From: JAFANK01 sp036741695
GTDB lineage: Bacteria > Vulcanimicrobiota > Vulcanimicrobiia > Eremiobacterales > Eremiobacteraceae
DNA: 64,000 nucleotides
Direction of reading: 5' to 3'
Assembly (NCBI GenBank): GCA_036741695.1
Contig: DAINRU010000003.1
Coordinates: forward strand, 1 to 64,000
The notes beneath the pieces were generated by a model. It had not been told where the DNA came from and ran no database searches. It saw only the letters and a program-made list of their open reading frames with translations. Numbering within the stretch: position 1 is the first letter of the stretch; each line of letters opens with the position of its first letter. The position numbers were made by a program, and so were the translations under genes. Shown piece after piece: positions 6,211 through 14,580 of this stretch.

Positions 6211-8669
6211 GCTGGTACCGGCGCCGGAGCGGGCTTGACGACCTTCTTCAGTCGCAGCGTACTGCCGCTGGCAGCGTCGAGCGCCTTGAGGACCTTCTCC
6301 GGCGTGATGGGCGTGGAGTGGATGCGCGCCTTGATCGCATCTGCCACCGCATTGGCGATCGCCGGAATGACCGGGTTGAGCGGCCCCTGACCCGCCTCTT
6401 TCGCGCCGAACGGTCCCTCGCGATCGTCGGTCTCGATGATGATGGCTTCGATGGGGGGCGTATCAAGGCTCGTCGGCGTCTTGTAGTCGAGAAGATTGGG
6501 GATCTTGTGCTCGCCCGCGCGGAACGGCCACTCTTCCATGAGCGCTTCAGCCAGACCCATGTACACCCCGCCTTCGATCTGCCCCTCGACGGAGTCCGCG
6601 TTGACGCAACGGCCCACATCGTGCGCGAGCGTGATCTTCTCGACCTTGATCTCCCCCGTCTCGAGATCGACGTCGACTTCGGCGACCGCCACGCTGTAGG
6701 AGTACGCAGGCGACGGTCCGACGCCCGAGCCTTTGTAGTCGGCGGCGAGTTTGGGCGGCGTGTACGAGCCCACGCAGGCGAGCGTGCCGGACTTGGCTTC
6801 GGCGAGCTGCGCGGCGTCGATGAAGGTGAGCGCGCTATCCGGATGGTCGAGGTCGAAGACGCGGCGCTTGGCGAAGCCAACCCGCGCCGCATCGATGCCG
6901 AGCTTTTCGGCAGCGGCCTGCGCGATGAGGCGCCGCGCTTTTCCGGCAGCGTCGCGCGCCGCATTGCCGGCCATGAAGGTCACGCGGCTCGAATACGAAC
7001 CGAGATCGACCGGGGTGAGGTCGGTGTCGCCATAGCACACCGTGACGTCTGTGATGTCGACGCCCAGCGTCTCGGCGGTGATGGCGGCGAGCATGTGGGT
7101 GGATCCCTGACCGCATTCGCTCGTGCCGGAAAGAATGGTCACTCCACCGCCGCGGTCCACCTTGACGATGGCGCCCGATTGGGGCATGGCGTTCCAGTAG
7201 ATCGGCAGGCCGGCACCGCACAGATACGAGCTCGCAGCGATGCCGATGCCGCGTCCGCGCGGGAGCTTGCCTCGTTTGTCCTTGTAGCGCGTCCGCGTGG
7301 TCGCCGCGTCGATGCACTCGCGCAATCCGCACGACGTGACGCGCAACCCGTTCACTGTGGTGGTGTTGGGATCGACCGCGATGCGCCGTCGATATTCGGC
7401 GGCGTCCAAACCAAGGGCGTCGGCGATCTTGTCGAGTTGGTTCTCCAAGGCAAAGCGTGGTTGGGTCGTGCCATGCCCGCGTTTCGGACCGCACGGCGGC
7501 TTGTTCGTGAACACCCGGCAGCCGTCGAACTTATACGCCGGCACCTTGTAGGTGACGGTCGTCAGAGCACCGGTGTAATAGGTCGTGGCCACGCCGTACG
7601 ATCCATAGGCACCGCCGTCGAGCCACGACTGCAGATGGATCGCGGTGATCGTGCCGTCGGCTTTCACACCCGTCTTGAGCTTGAAGCGTACCGGATGGCG
7701 GCCGCGATGCGCGTAGAAAACCTCTTGCCGTGTCAGCGCGATCTTCACCGGACGGCCGGTCTTCATGGCCATGTAGCCTGCGGCCAGTTCATGCGGAAGC
7801 GGTTCGGTCTTGCCGCCGAAACCGCCGCCGACCGGCGGAGCGATGACGCGCACGTGGCTGCCGGGAAGGCCCAGCACGGCTGCAGCGATGCGATGCAGGT
7901 AGTGCGGCGTCTGCGTCGAGGCCCACAGCGTGAGCTTGCCGTCCGCGCCGTACTGAGCGACGACCGCGTGCTGCTCGATCGGCGCATGGGTGTTGCCTTC
8001 GAAGAAGTATTCATCCTCGAAGACGCGATCGGCTTGAGCGAAACCTGTCTCCACGTCGCCGAACTCGAGATGGACTTCCTTGTGGACGTTGTTCGTGCGG
8101 CGCGGGTTCGGATGGATCTGCGGAAGGTCGGTGCGCAAGGCTTCGTCGATCGACATGATGGTCGGCAGCGGTTCGTACTCCACCTCGATCAGCGACAGCG
8201 CTTCTTCTGCGGTCAGCTCATCGTCGGCGACGACGCAGGCGATCGGATCCCCGACGTAGCGCACGGTGTCGATGGCCATCACCGTCTCGTCGGGGCTCGA
8301 GGGAAGGATGCCATAACGGACGGGGAGCTCCGCGCCCGTCGCGATGGCCACGACCCCAGGCATGGACAGCGCCTTGCGTGCGTCAACCTTCCTGATGCGC
8401 GCGTGGGGGAGAGTGCTGCGCAACATCTTGCCGTAGAGCATGTTCGGCAAAAAGATGTCGTCGGCGAACTTGTCTTGCCCGGTGACGCGCGTGAAGCTAT
8501 CCGTCTTCGGCATCGCTTTGCCGACGACGTGGAAGCCTTCGGGCTTGTCCGGCGGCGTCTGCGGTGCGCGCGTGACGATCGACGGGTTGTCGAAACCCTC
8601 CGTCAGCGGACGAGCATCGCCGTGGGGATTGGTGGCCGTCGAGACCGCCCGCAGATCCTGTTCAGACAC
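6207..8669 (-). CDS. Molybdopterin-binding large subunit, 4-hydroxybenzoyl-CoA reductase alpha-like
   Basis: An 820-residue catalytic subunit of the xanthine dehydrogenase family. It has the N-terminal aldehyde-oxidase hammerhead domain (about residues 60-170), the APPVGGGFGGK cofactor-loop motif, NKPPCGPKRGHGT near the centre, GTSECGQGSTH and the late GPFGAKEAGQG with the catalytic Glu at about 758. The PCGPKRGHG loop resembles the hydroxybenzoyl-CoA reductase alpha subunit rather than the CO dehydrogenase CSFR active-site loop. The start GTG at 8669 was chosen because GGAGGGG lies seven bases upstream and it overlaps the previous gene by eight bases. Cytoplasmic; works with the [2Fe-2S] and FAD subunits encoded on either side. 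Natural substrate unknown. Confidence 0.88.
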   Translation of the reverse strand: MSEQDLRAVSTATNPHGDARPLTEGFDNPSIVTRAPQTPPDKPEGFHVVGKAMPKTDSFTRVTGQDKFADDIFLPNMLYGKMLRSTLPHARIRKVDARKALSMPGVVAIATGAELPVRYGILPSSPDETVMAIDTVRYVGDPIACVVADDELTAEEALSLIEVEYEPLPTIMSIDEALRTDLPQIHPNPRRTNNVHKEVHLEFGDVETGFAQADRVFEDEYFFEGNTHAPIEQHAVVAQYGADGKLTLWASTQTPHYLHRIAAAVLGLPGSHVRVIAPPVGGGFGGKTEPLPHELAAGYMAMKTGRPVKIALTRQEVFYAHRGRHPVRFKLKTGVKADGTITAIHLQSWLDGGAYGSYGVATTYYTGALTTVTYKVPAYKFDGCRVFTNKPPCGPKRGHGTTQPRFALENQLDKIADALGLDAAEYRRRIAVDPNTTTVNGLRVTSCGLRECIDAATTRTRYKDKRGKLPRGRGIGIAASSYLCGAGLPIYWNAMPQSGAIVKVDRGGGVTILSGTSECGQGSTHMLAAITAETLGVDITDVTVCYGDTDLTPVDLGSYSSRVTFMAGNAARDAAGKARRLIAQAAAEKLGIDAARVGFAKRRVFDLDHPDSALTFIDAAQLAEAKSGTLACVGSYTPPKLAADYKGSGVGPSPAYSYSVAVAEVDVDLETGEIKVEKITLAHDVGRCVNADSVEGQIEGGVYMGLAEALMEEWPFRAGEHKIPNLLDYKTPTSLDTPPIEAIIIETDDREGPFGAKEAGQGPLNPVIPAIANAVADAIKARIHSTPITPEKVLKALDAASGSTLRLKKVVKPAPAPVPA

Positions 8670-9159
8670 GCGATGGCCCCTCCATGCGCTGCGCGGCAAG
8701 CGCGATCGCCTCGACGATCTTGGAATACCCCGTGCAACGGCACAGATTTCCGGCGATCGCCTCGCGGATCTGCGCCTCGCTCAGGCCCTCGCGCTGCTCG
8801 ACGAGCGATGCGCCCGTCATGAGAAAGCCCGGGGTGCAATATCCGCATTGCGCTGCGCCGCATTCGGCGAACGCCTGCTGGATAGGATGCAAGCGTCCGT
8901 TGCTTGCCAGTCCCTCGACCGTGCGAATGTCATGACCTTGCGCTTCGACCGCAAGCTCGAGGCAGCTCAAGATCGGCTCTCCATCCACGAGCACCGTGCA
9001 CGCCCCACAGTGGCCCATCTCGCAGCCGTGTTTGGTCCCGGTCAATCCGAGGTCTTCGCGCAGCACCTCGAGGAGCGTCTTATTGGGGTGGGCGGCGCAC
9101 TCAACCGGCTGGCCGTTGAGCGACAAACGGAGCATGATCTTGGGCGGGGCGACGGTCAT
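8662..9159 (-). CDS. [2Fe-2S] subunit of the molybdoenzyme
   Basis: A 165-residue small subunit with two [2Fe-2S] clusters. The plant-ferredoxin cluster is held by Cys46, Cys51 and Cys54 (KHGCEMGHCGACTV) and Cys66. The all-helical cluster uses Cys105/Cys108 (QCGYCTPGF) and Cys140/Cys142 (NLCRCTGY). It carries electrons between the Mo site and the FAD subunit. It is the first gene of the operon, with the Mo subunit overlapping its 3' end by eight bases. Length and motifs are typical of CoxS/HcrC-type proteins. A region of about 190 bases without a gene lies upstream, before the sdhE gene on the same strand. Confidence 0.93.
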   Translation of the reverse strand: MTVAPPKIMLRLSLNGQPVECAAHPNKTLLEVLREDLGLTGTKHGCEMGHCGACTVLVDGEPILSCLELAVEAQGHDIRTVEGLASNGRLHPIQQAFAECGAAQCGYCTPGFLMTGASLVEQREGLSEAQIREAIAGNLCRCTGYSKIVEAIALAAQRMEGPSRV

Positions 9160-9350
9160 TCAGCTATCCTCGCGGCGTTCAGCTAAAAGAACGCTCGTTC
9201 GACGGGCAGCATGATTATAACCGCAACGCTGCGACCTCGCAAGGAGCGCGAGGCCGCATAGATTCTGACCGCCGTGTAACGCGGGCCAGGTCAAACAGAC
9301 GACCGAAAGTGTGGGCGCGCACACCCCGATCGCCGTGTTACGGGCCTCGG

Positions 9351-10235
9351 CTAGACCTTGAGCTCCACCTTCTCGAGGGCCAGTTTCGTGTTTACCACGT
9401 GGTGGTCGAGCCGCAGCTCAGCGGGGTCGAACCCGAAGGCAAGCCCGAGCAGCTGAGGCAGGTGGAAGATGGGCGTGCCGATCGGTGCCTTGATCGCCTT
9501 CTCGGCGTCGGGTTGCTGCCCGTCGAGGTTGAGGTGGCACAGCGGGCACGGCGTGACCAGCACGTCAGCGCCTTTGGTTTTGGCTTCGGTGAGATGCTTG
9601 CCCGCCATCTTCAGCGACGTGTCGGGGTTGAACGTCAGCATCGGGAAGCCGCAGCACTTGCTCTTGCCGTGATATTCCACGGGAGTGGCGCCGACGAGCT
9701 CGATGATCTGCTCGAGGTACGTGGAGCGCTCCGGCCTCTCCAATAGCCCGAGGTGCTCTTCGGGCCGCAGGATGTAGCAGCCGTAGAACGGCGCGACGTT
9801 GAGACCCGTGAGTCTGCGTTTGATGAGCGGGCGAATGCGGTCGAGGCCGATGTCCTCGACGAGCATCCACAGCAGATGCTTGACCTTTGTGTTGCCGCCA
9901 TATTGATACCCGCTCTCGGCTAGCACGCCATTCACTTTGTCGAGGAGTCCCTCGTCATGGGTGAAGTGGTACTGCGCACCCGCGAGCACGCCTTGACACG
10001 TGCTGCAGATCGTCATGAGATCTGCGCCCTTCTCTTCAGCCATGGCGAGCGAGAGAGCGTTGAGCGAATATGCCAGCTCCGGATTCTGTTCGCTCAGCAC
10101 TCCCGCGCCCGTGCACGGGGCTTCGGTGAGCTCGAGCAGCTCGAGGCCCAGGGCCGGGGCGATCCTCTGCATCGAGACGTACAGCTCGGGGCAGGCACCC
10201 TTGGAAACGCAGCCGGGCCAAAAAGCGACTTTCAT
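9351..10235 (-). CDS. CCG-domain subunit (SdhE/HdrB-like) of a non-classical complex II
   Basis: A 294-residue protein with two CCG domains as in heterodisulfide reductase HdrB and in the SdhE/MfrE subunit of non-classical succinate dehydrogenases or fumarate reductases. The second domain is complete: Cys153, Cys194-Cys195-Gly and CPLC at 230-233. In the first, Cys9 and CSTC (77-80) are present but the CCG is CTG at residues 41-43. In such enzymes this subunit replaces the haem-containing membrane anchors and meets the quinone at the membrane. There is no transmembrane segment. It follows sdhB by 12 bases. It should not be confused with the FAD-assembly factor also named SdhE. Confidence 0.85.
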   Translation of the reverse strand: MKVAFWPGCVSKGACPELYVSMQRIAPALGLELLELTEAPCTGAGVLSEQNPELAYSLNALSLAMAEEKGADLMTICSTCQGVLAGAQYHFTHDEGLLDKVNGVLAESGYQYGGNTKVKHLLWMLVEDIGLDRIRPLIKRRLTGLNVAPFYGCYILRPEEHLGLLERPERSTYLEQIIELVGATPVEYHGKSKCCGFPMLTFNPDTSLKMAGKHLTEAKTKGADVLVTPCPLCHLNLDGQQPDAEKAIKAPIGTPIFHLPQLLGLAFGFDPAELRLDHHVVNTKLALEKVELKV

Positions 10236-10247
10236 GTATCTTCTCCG

Positions 10248-11252
10248 TTATTTGAAGAGCCCGCCGACTTTTTTGAAGATCGCCTTGATGCGATCGACAT
10301 GCGGGATCTTATGGTGGATGATGGGCGGCAGTTTGCCGGCACGCAGCATGTTCAGCGCCGTGGGCAGCGCGCGCAATTGCGCCGGGATGTTGAACAAGCC
10401 GACCGACTTGGGCATGAGCGTCAGCTCGTTGAGCCGGCCGCTGTCGCGCACCGATTCGGCGAACGCCACCGCGTGTCGCGTGCCGGCATTGCTCGTGAAA
10501 CCCGCATCCACAGCCATGCGACGCAGCTTGAGGATCTGCTCGAGGGGCGCCACGCCTTTGGGACAGCGCGCGACGCACTCGTAGCAGTGCGTGCACTCCC
10601 AGATGCCGTCGTCTTGGCTGTACTCGCCCAGCCGCTGGCGGGTTGACGCATCGCGCGGATCGGCAGTGTAGCGATAGGCCTTTGCCAGCGCCGCCGGGCC
10701 TGTGAAATTCTGGTTGATGGCGTACGATTCGCAGTCCATGAGGCACAGCCCACACGAGATGCAGCTGACCTCTTGGATGAGGTCCTCCATGGCGGCGTTG
10801 GGGACGCGATATTCTTCGAGTCCTTCCGGAACCGGCTGGCGGCCCTCGAGCCACGGCCGAACGCGGCGATTTTTCTCCCAGAAGGGCGTCATGTCGGAGA
10901 CAAGATCGCGGATGACCGGCATGGACGGCGGGGATTCCACCCGCACCTTGCCGTCGATGGCGACGTCGCGCAGCTTCGTCGTGCAGGCCAGGCTCGCATG
11001 ACCGTTGATCCACATGCCGCACGATCCGCAGATGGCGCTGCGGCAGGCACATCGCACAGCCAGGCTTTCATCTTGATACTCGCGGATCGCGATGAGCGCA
11101 TCGAGCACCATCGCGTGTTCGTCGAGCTCGACCTCGAACGTCTGATAGCGTTTGGCCGGTGCGGCCTCGTAGGGCGGGGGATAGCCCCGCGTCGCATCTG
11201 GACGCGGTGGCTGCGTCCGGTCGTAGCGTCCCACTTCGATCGTCCACTTCAT
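10248..11252 (-). CDS. sdhB: Succinate dehydrogenase / fumarate reductase iron-sulfur subunit
   Basis: A 334-residue Fe-S subunit of complex II. The N-terminal ferredoxin domain has Cys68, Cys70, Cys75, Cys78 and Cys90 around CRSAICGSCG. The C-terminal domain has CISCGLCLMDC (164-174) and CTHCYECVARCPKG (220-233). The last motif has the fourth Cys in place (CxxCxxCxxxC), so the cluster that is [3Fe-4S] in classical enzymes may be [4Fe-4S], as in SdhABE types. The start ATG at 11252 follows the sdhA stop by two bases; an upstream extension was rejected as an sdhA shadow. The C-terminal tail of about 90 residues after the clusters is longer than in classical SdhB and fits the E-type enzymes. 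Confidence 0.9.
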   Translation of the reverse strand: MKWTIEVGRYDRTQPPRPDATRGYPPPYEAAPAKRYQTFEVELDEHAMVLDALIAIREYQDESLAVRCACRSAICGSCGMWINGHASLACTTKLRDVAIDGKVRVESPPSMPVIRDLVSDMTPFWEKNRRVRPWLEGRQPVPEGLEEYRVPNAAMEDLIQEVSCISCGLCLMDCESYAINQNFTGPAALAKAYRYTADPRDASTRQRLGEYSQDDGIWECTHCYECVARCPKGVAPLEQILKLRRMAVDAGFTSNAGTRHAVAFAESVRDSGRLNELTLMPKSVGLFNIPAQLRALPTALNMLRAGKLPPIIHHKIPHVDRIKAIFKKVGGLFK

Positions 11253-11254
11253 GC

Positions 11255-12934
11255 TTAGTACGTCCGTTCTTGCGGCGGCCACTTGGTGATCGTGACCGGG
11301 AGGAAATCGAGCGCCGGCGGCCCGGCATCTTGCTGACGGATGACCACGTGCTTGAGCCACTCGGCGTCGTTGCGCTGTGGGTAATCGGTGCGCGAGTGCG
11401 CGCCACGGCTCTCCTTGCGGGTGATCGCGCCGTAGATGGTCGTCTCCGCGCAGTCCAGCATGTAGCCGAGCTCGAGGACGAACGTCAACGCTTGGTTGTA
11501 GACGCGGCTCTTGTCGCCGACCGCGACCGATTGATAGCGCCGCTTGAGATCCTGCACGCCGGCAAGCGCCTCCATGAGCCCTGCTTCGTCGCGATAGACG
11601 CCGACTTTCGCGTCCATGAGCATGCCCAGCTCCAAGCGCAGGCGTGCGTGCGTCTCGCCCGTATAGGGGCGGGTCATGAGCGCGGCGATGCGGCGCTGTT
11701 CGCCAGCGAGGAATTCCTCACCCGAGCCGAGCGCGCCCACCGTCTTGACGTACTCGGCCGACGCCAGACCGGAGCGGCGCCCGAAGACGAGCGTGTCGAG
11801 GAGCGAATTGGCGCCGAGGCGATTGCCGCCGTGCACGCTGACGCAGGCACACTCGCCGGCGGAATAGAGCCCGGGCACGGCTGTGGCCCCGTTGATGTCG
11901 GTTTTGACGCCGCCCATGATGTAGTGCATGCCTGGACGGACCGGCACGGGATCGGTCACCATGTCGATGCCGAGGAAGTCGAGCGCGATCTCGTGGATCT
12001 GCGGCAGCTTGCTCATGATGAGATCGCGGCCGAGATGGCGCAGATCGAGCAACACATTGCCATCGATGCCGCGGCCCTCGGCGATCTCGATGGTCTCGGC
12101 GCGCGAGACGACGTCACGCGAGGCCAGCTCCATCATCTTGGGCGCGTAGCGTTTCATGAAACGCTCGCCATCGCGGTTGAGCAAGTAGGCGCCCTCACCG
12201 CGCGCCGCCTCGGTCATGAGGAAGCCCGAGCCCTTGAGCGTGGTGGGATGGTATTGCACCATCTCCATGTCCATGAGCGGCGCACCGGCGCGGTAGGCGA
12301 GGGCGACGCCGTCGCCCGTGCAGATGAGCGCGTTCGTGCTCGGTTCGTAGACGCGGCCCATACCGCCGCTGGCCACGATGACCGCTTTGGCGCGCAACAG
12401 GTTGAGCTCGCCGGTCATCATATCGATGCAGACGACGCCGCGGCAGGTGCTTCCCGCCATGTAGAGCCCGGTCGCAAACCACTCCTCATAGACCTTGACG
12501 CCGGCTTTGAGGATCTGATCGTAGAGCGTGTAAAGCAGCGCCTGACCCGTGATGTCGCCGACGAAATAGGTACGCGCTTTCGAGGCGCCGCCGAACGCGC
12601 GCGTGCCGAGTTTGCCTTCTTCATTGCGGTAGAAGATGACGCCCATGTGCTCGAGTTCGATGATGTCCTGGGGCGCCTCGCTCGTCATCACCTCGACTGC
12701 GTCTTGATCGGCTAAATAGTCGCTGCCCTTGATCGTGTCGAAGGCGTGGATCTCCCACGAATCGCCGGCCCCCAGCGCCGCGTTGATGCCGCCCTGTGCC
12801 GCGCCGGAGTGGCTGCGGACCGGGTGGACTTTCGAGACGACGGCGACATTGACGCCGCTGCGGGCCGCTTCGAGCGCAGCGCGCATGCCGGCGAGGCCAG
12901 CTCCGAGCACGACCACGTCATGGTCCAGTATCAT
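11255..12934 (-). CDS. sdhA: Succinate dehydrogenase / fumarate reductase flavoprotein subunit
   Basis: A 559-residue flavoprotein that interconverts succinate and fumarate. The Rossmann motif VVVLGAGLAG is at residues 8-17, and RSHSGAAQGG carries the His that usually links FAD covalently. Active-site segments are HPTTLKGSGFLMTEAARGEG, SRDVVSRA with the catalytic-type Arg, HYIMGG, and NRLGANSLLD near residue 390. It is first in an sdhA-sdhB-sdhE unit, and no genes for haem-binding membrane anchors are nearby, so the complex is predicted to be the SdhE type. The physiological direction cannot be read from the sequence. About 170 bases with no gene separate it from the cyclophilin gene. Confidence 0.93.
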   Translation of the reverse strand: MILDHDVVVLGAGLAGMRAALEAARSGVNVAVVSKVHPVRSHSGAAQGGINAALGAGDSWEIHAFDTIKGSDYLADQDAVEVMTSEAPQDIIELEHMGVIFYRNEEGKLGTRAFGGASKARTYFVGDITGQALLYTLYDQILKAGVKVYEEWFATGLYMAGSTCRGVVCIDMMTGELNLLRAKAVIVASGGMGRVYEPSTNALICTGDGVALAYRAGAPLMDMEMVQYHPTTLKGSGFLMTEAARGEGAYLLNRDGERFMKRYAPKMMELASRDVVSRAETIEIAEGRGIDGNVLLDLRHLGRDLIMSKLPQIHEIALDFLGIDMVTDPVPVRPGMHYIMGGVKTDINGATAVPGLYSAGECACVSVHGGNRLGANSLLDTLVFGRRSGLASAEYVKTVGALGSGEEFLAGEQRRIAALMTRPYTGETHARLRLELGMLMDAKVGVYRDEAGLMEALAGVQDLKRRYQSVAVGDKSRVYNQALTFVLELGYMLDCAETTIYGAITRKESRGAHSRTDYPQRNDAEWLKHVVIRQQDAGPPALDFLPVTITKWPPQERTY

Positions 12935-13102
12935 GGTCGGTATTTTCTACCCGTTGGCGCTAGAGACGAGGGATGTACAGCACCCTCGAACGTTTCGGCC
13001 GGGCCTTAGACGGCGTGCGGGCAAGCCCTGCGGGTGCCTGTGCCGTTTGTCGTCGCTTGACGATGGCTTTTGCTTGGCCGGCGCAGCATGAGGCCCTTTG
13101 TG

Positions 13103-13591
13103 TCAGGCTGTAACCGGCTCGATGACGACCTTCATCACGTCGCCCACCTTGATGCGCCGAGCGACGTCGAGACCAGACGTCACCCGCCCGAAGACTGTGT
13201 AATTGTGATCCAAAAAGTGCGCGTCCTCGAGGCAGACGTAGAATTGAGATCCGGCCGAATCAGGCGATTGCGAACGGGCCATCGCCACGGCGCCGGCGTC
13301 GTGCAGACGGTCGTTGAACTCTGCTTTCAGCCGATAGCCCGGACCACCCGTGCCCGTGCCGAGCGGGCAGCCGCCCTGGATGACGAAGCCGGGCTCGACG
13401 CGGTGGAAGGTCAGCCCATCGTAGAACCCATTACGCGCGAGCTTGATGAACGACGCCACCGTGAGCGGCGCGTCATCGGGGAAGAACGTGAAGATGATAT
13501 CACCCTGTTGCGTGACGATGCGCGCTTGAAGGTTCTTCGCTTGGCTGGTGAGACCGATGGTTTCTTGAGGACTCGGCAGTTCGTGTGCCAT
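13103..13591 (-). CDS. Cyclophilin-type peptidyl-prolyl cis-trans isomerase
   Basis: A 162-residue cyclophilin that catalyses prolyl bond isomerisation. The core motif GLTFHRVEPGFVIQGG contains the catalytic-type Arg and Phe, followed by AMARSQSPDSAGSQFYVCL and the FLDHNYTVFGRV segment. The residue that is Trp in cyclosporin-sensitive human cyclophilin is not conserved here, as in many bacterial enzymes. The first 20 residues are a non-hydrophobic extension, so the protein is cytoplasmic. It lies alone between sdhA and a GNAT gene, all on the minus strand. Confidence 0.93.
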   Translation of the reverse strand: MAHELPSPQETIGLTSQAKNLQARIVTQQGDIIFTFFPDDAPLTVASFIKLARNGFYDGLTFHRVEPGFVIQGGCPLGTGTGGPGYRLKAEFNDRLHDAGAVAMARSQSPDSAGSQFYVCLEDAHFLDHNYTVFGRVTSGLDVARRIKVGDVMKVVIEPVTA

Positions 13592-13645
13592 GGTGCCCCT
13601 GTTCGTTGCGCGGCTGCAAGCGCCTTTTCAAGCGCTAGGGTAGGA

Positions 13646-14122
13646 TTAGGCCGATCGCTTGTCCACGATGTAACGCATCCGATCGGCATGTCCTAGCTGC
13701 GTCTGCGCGCGACCCGTGCGGACGAAGCCGAATGTGAGATAAAATCCCTCGGCGCGTGGATTGGCTGTCACCTCGATCGCGCTCCCATTGCTGCGGCGCG
13801 CGAGATCCACTGCGTCGTTCATCAAGGCCCGGCCGATACCCGAACGCCAGCGGCTGGGTTCGACGAATAAGCCATCGAGCTCGAAGATGCCGGCACCGAG
13901 CGGCAGCATCACCGAAAACCCGACTGGTATGCCATCGATCTCGGCGACGCGAACTCTCTGTTCCTCAAGCTGCGTCAAAGGCAGTTGGATCAGATCCGGT
14001 TGCGCCAGTAAGGCGTCGCGGTATTCTTCCCATTGCAAGCTGGCTCGGCGCTGCATGTCTTCCAGCGCCAGACGCTCCTCTGGACGGCCGAGTCGGATGC
14101 GTATGCCGCTTGGGCCAGTCAT
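13646..14122 (-). CDS. GNAT-family N-acetyltransferase
   Basis: A 158-residue acetyl-CoA-dependent acyltransferase. The fold signature can be followed: IRIRLGRPEERLALEDM at the N-terminus, the long central strand VAEIDGIPVGFSVML, FELDGLFVEPSRWRSGIGRALM with the acetyl-CoA pyrophosphate loop (R-x-x-G-I-G-R-A type), and ANPRAEGFYLTFGFVRTGRA at the C-terminus. The acceptor substrate is unknown. The ATG at 14122 is chosen because GAGAGG lies close upstream; a GTG at 14143 is an alternative. The gene diverges from the promoter at 14194. Confidence 0.8.
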   Translation of the reverse strand: MTGPSGIRIRLGRPEERLALEDMQRRASLQWEEYRDALLAQPDLIQLPLTQLEEQRVRVAEIDGIPVGFSVMLPLGAGIFELDGLFVEPSRWRSGIGRALMNDAVDLARRSNGSAIEVTANPRAEGFYLTFGFVRTGRAQTQLGHADRMRYIVDKRSA

Positions 14123-14193
14123 CTGCCTCTCGCACAACCTCACTTATAGATGGCTTTTGATTCACAGCGCCTTACGTGCAGCACCTGCGCCGG

Positions 14194-14223
14194 TTGACAT
14201 CACACCGGACGCCGTGATAAAAT
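14194..14223 (+). promoter_or_regulatory. Near-consensus sigma70-type promoter
   Basis: TTGACA at 14194-14199, an 18-base spacer and TAAAAT at 14218-14223. Transcription would start around 14230 and run through a palindrome, a 35-codon ORF and an intrinsic terminator. It is among the clearest promoters in the window. Confidence 0.65.
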
Positions 14224-14237
14224 CCCTCTCTGTACAC

Positions 14238-14273
14238 TGAAGCAACGGAAGCAACGGACCTTTAGGTCCGTTA
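14238..14273 (-). repeat. Intergenic palindromic repeat, copy 2 (inverted)
   Basis: ACGGACCTTTAGGTCCGT at 14254-14271 matches the palindrome of copies 1 and 3. Read on the minus strand, it is followed by TTGCTTCCGTTGCTTC, the same tail type. Here it lies in the 5' leader of the small transcription unit, a short distance after the predicted start of transcription. Confidence 0.78.
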
Positions 14274-14298
14274 ACCAGACAGAAAGGAGAGGCCATTC

Positions 14299-14406
14299 AT
14301 GATCGATACTGCAGCACGATGCGTTTCGGCTTCTCGTTTCGTCATGCTCGCGCTGCGCGACGCGGCCACAAGTCTTTGCGAGGCTCCCCTCTCCGAAGCG
14401 ACGTAA
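14299..14406 (+). CDS. Candidate 35-residue leader peptide
   Basis: An ATG at 14299 with AAAGGAG nine bases upstream opens a 35-codon frame ending in TAA at 14404-14406. The product begins MIDTAARCVSASRF and shows no run of a single amino acid that would make a classical attenuation peptide, and no known family. The setting is what supports it: a near-consensus promoter and a palindrome before it, and a strong terminator 26 bases after it. An overlapping frame from about 14319 (MRFGFSF...) is also open and extends into the terminator. It may alternatively be part of a non-coding RNA of about 235 bases. Confidence 0.4.
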   Translation: MIDTAARCVSASRFVMLALRDAATSLCEAPLSEAT

Positions 14407-14432
14407 CGCACGTCCGCTTCGCCCCAGAGCGT

Positions 14433-14467
14433 GAGGCCCTCGCAGAGCGAGGGCCTCTTCTACTACT
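14433..14467 (+). terminator. Intrinsic terminator
   Basis: GAGGCCCTCG, a five-base loop and CGAGGGCCTC (14433-14457) form a ten-base-pair perfect stem followed by TTCTACTACT. It would end a transcript of about 235 bases begun at the promoter at 14194, or act as an attenuator before the small gene at 14581. Confidence 0.75.
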
Positions 14468-14580
14468 CGACATTCGACGACGATGTCATTTTTAACGGCT
14501 TCATCCGGATAGCGCCTCGCAGGCGCGACCTGATAGGCTTCTACTAACCGGTGCCGACACACGAAAGCGAGGTGATACAC

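Noticed and set aside
6318..8822. An 834-codon open frame on the plus strand opposite the Mo subunit
   Set aside because: It is antisense to a gene with complete family motifs; its translation is rich in Arg, Val and Asp without domains. High GC produces long antisense frames.
11159..12715. A 518-codon plus-strand frame opposite sdhA/sdhB
   Set aside because: It is antisense to well-supported flavoprotein and iron-sulfur genes and shows no motif.
14299..14467. A classical amino-acid attenuator
   Set aside because: The 35-residue peptide has no run of one amino acid and no biosynthesis gene follows; only the arrangement is similar.
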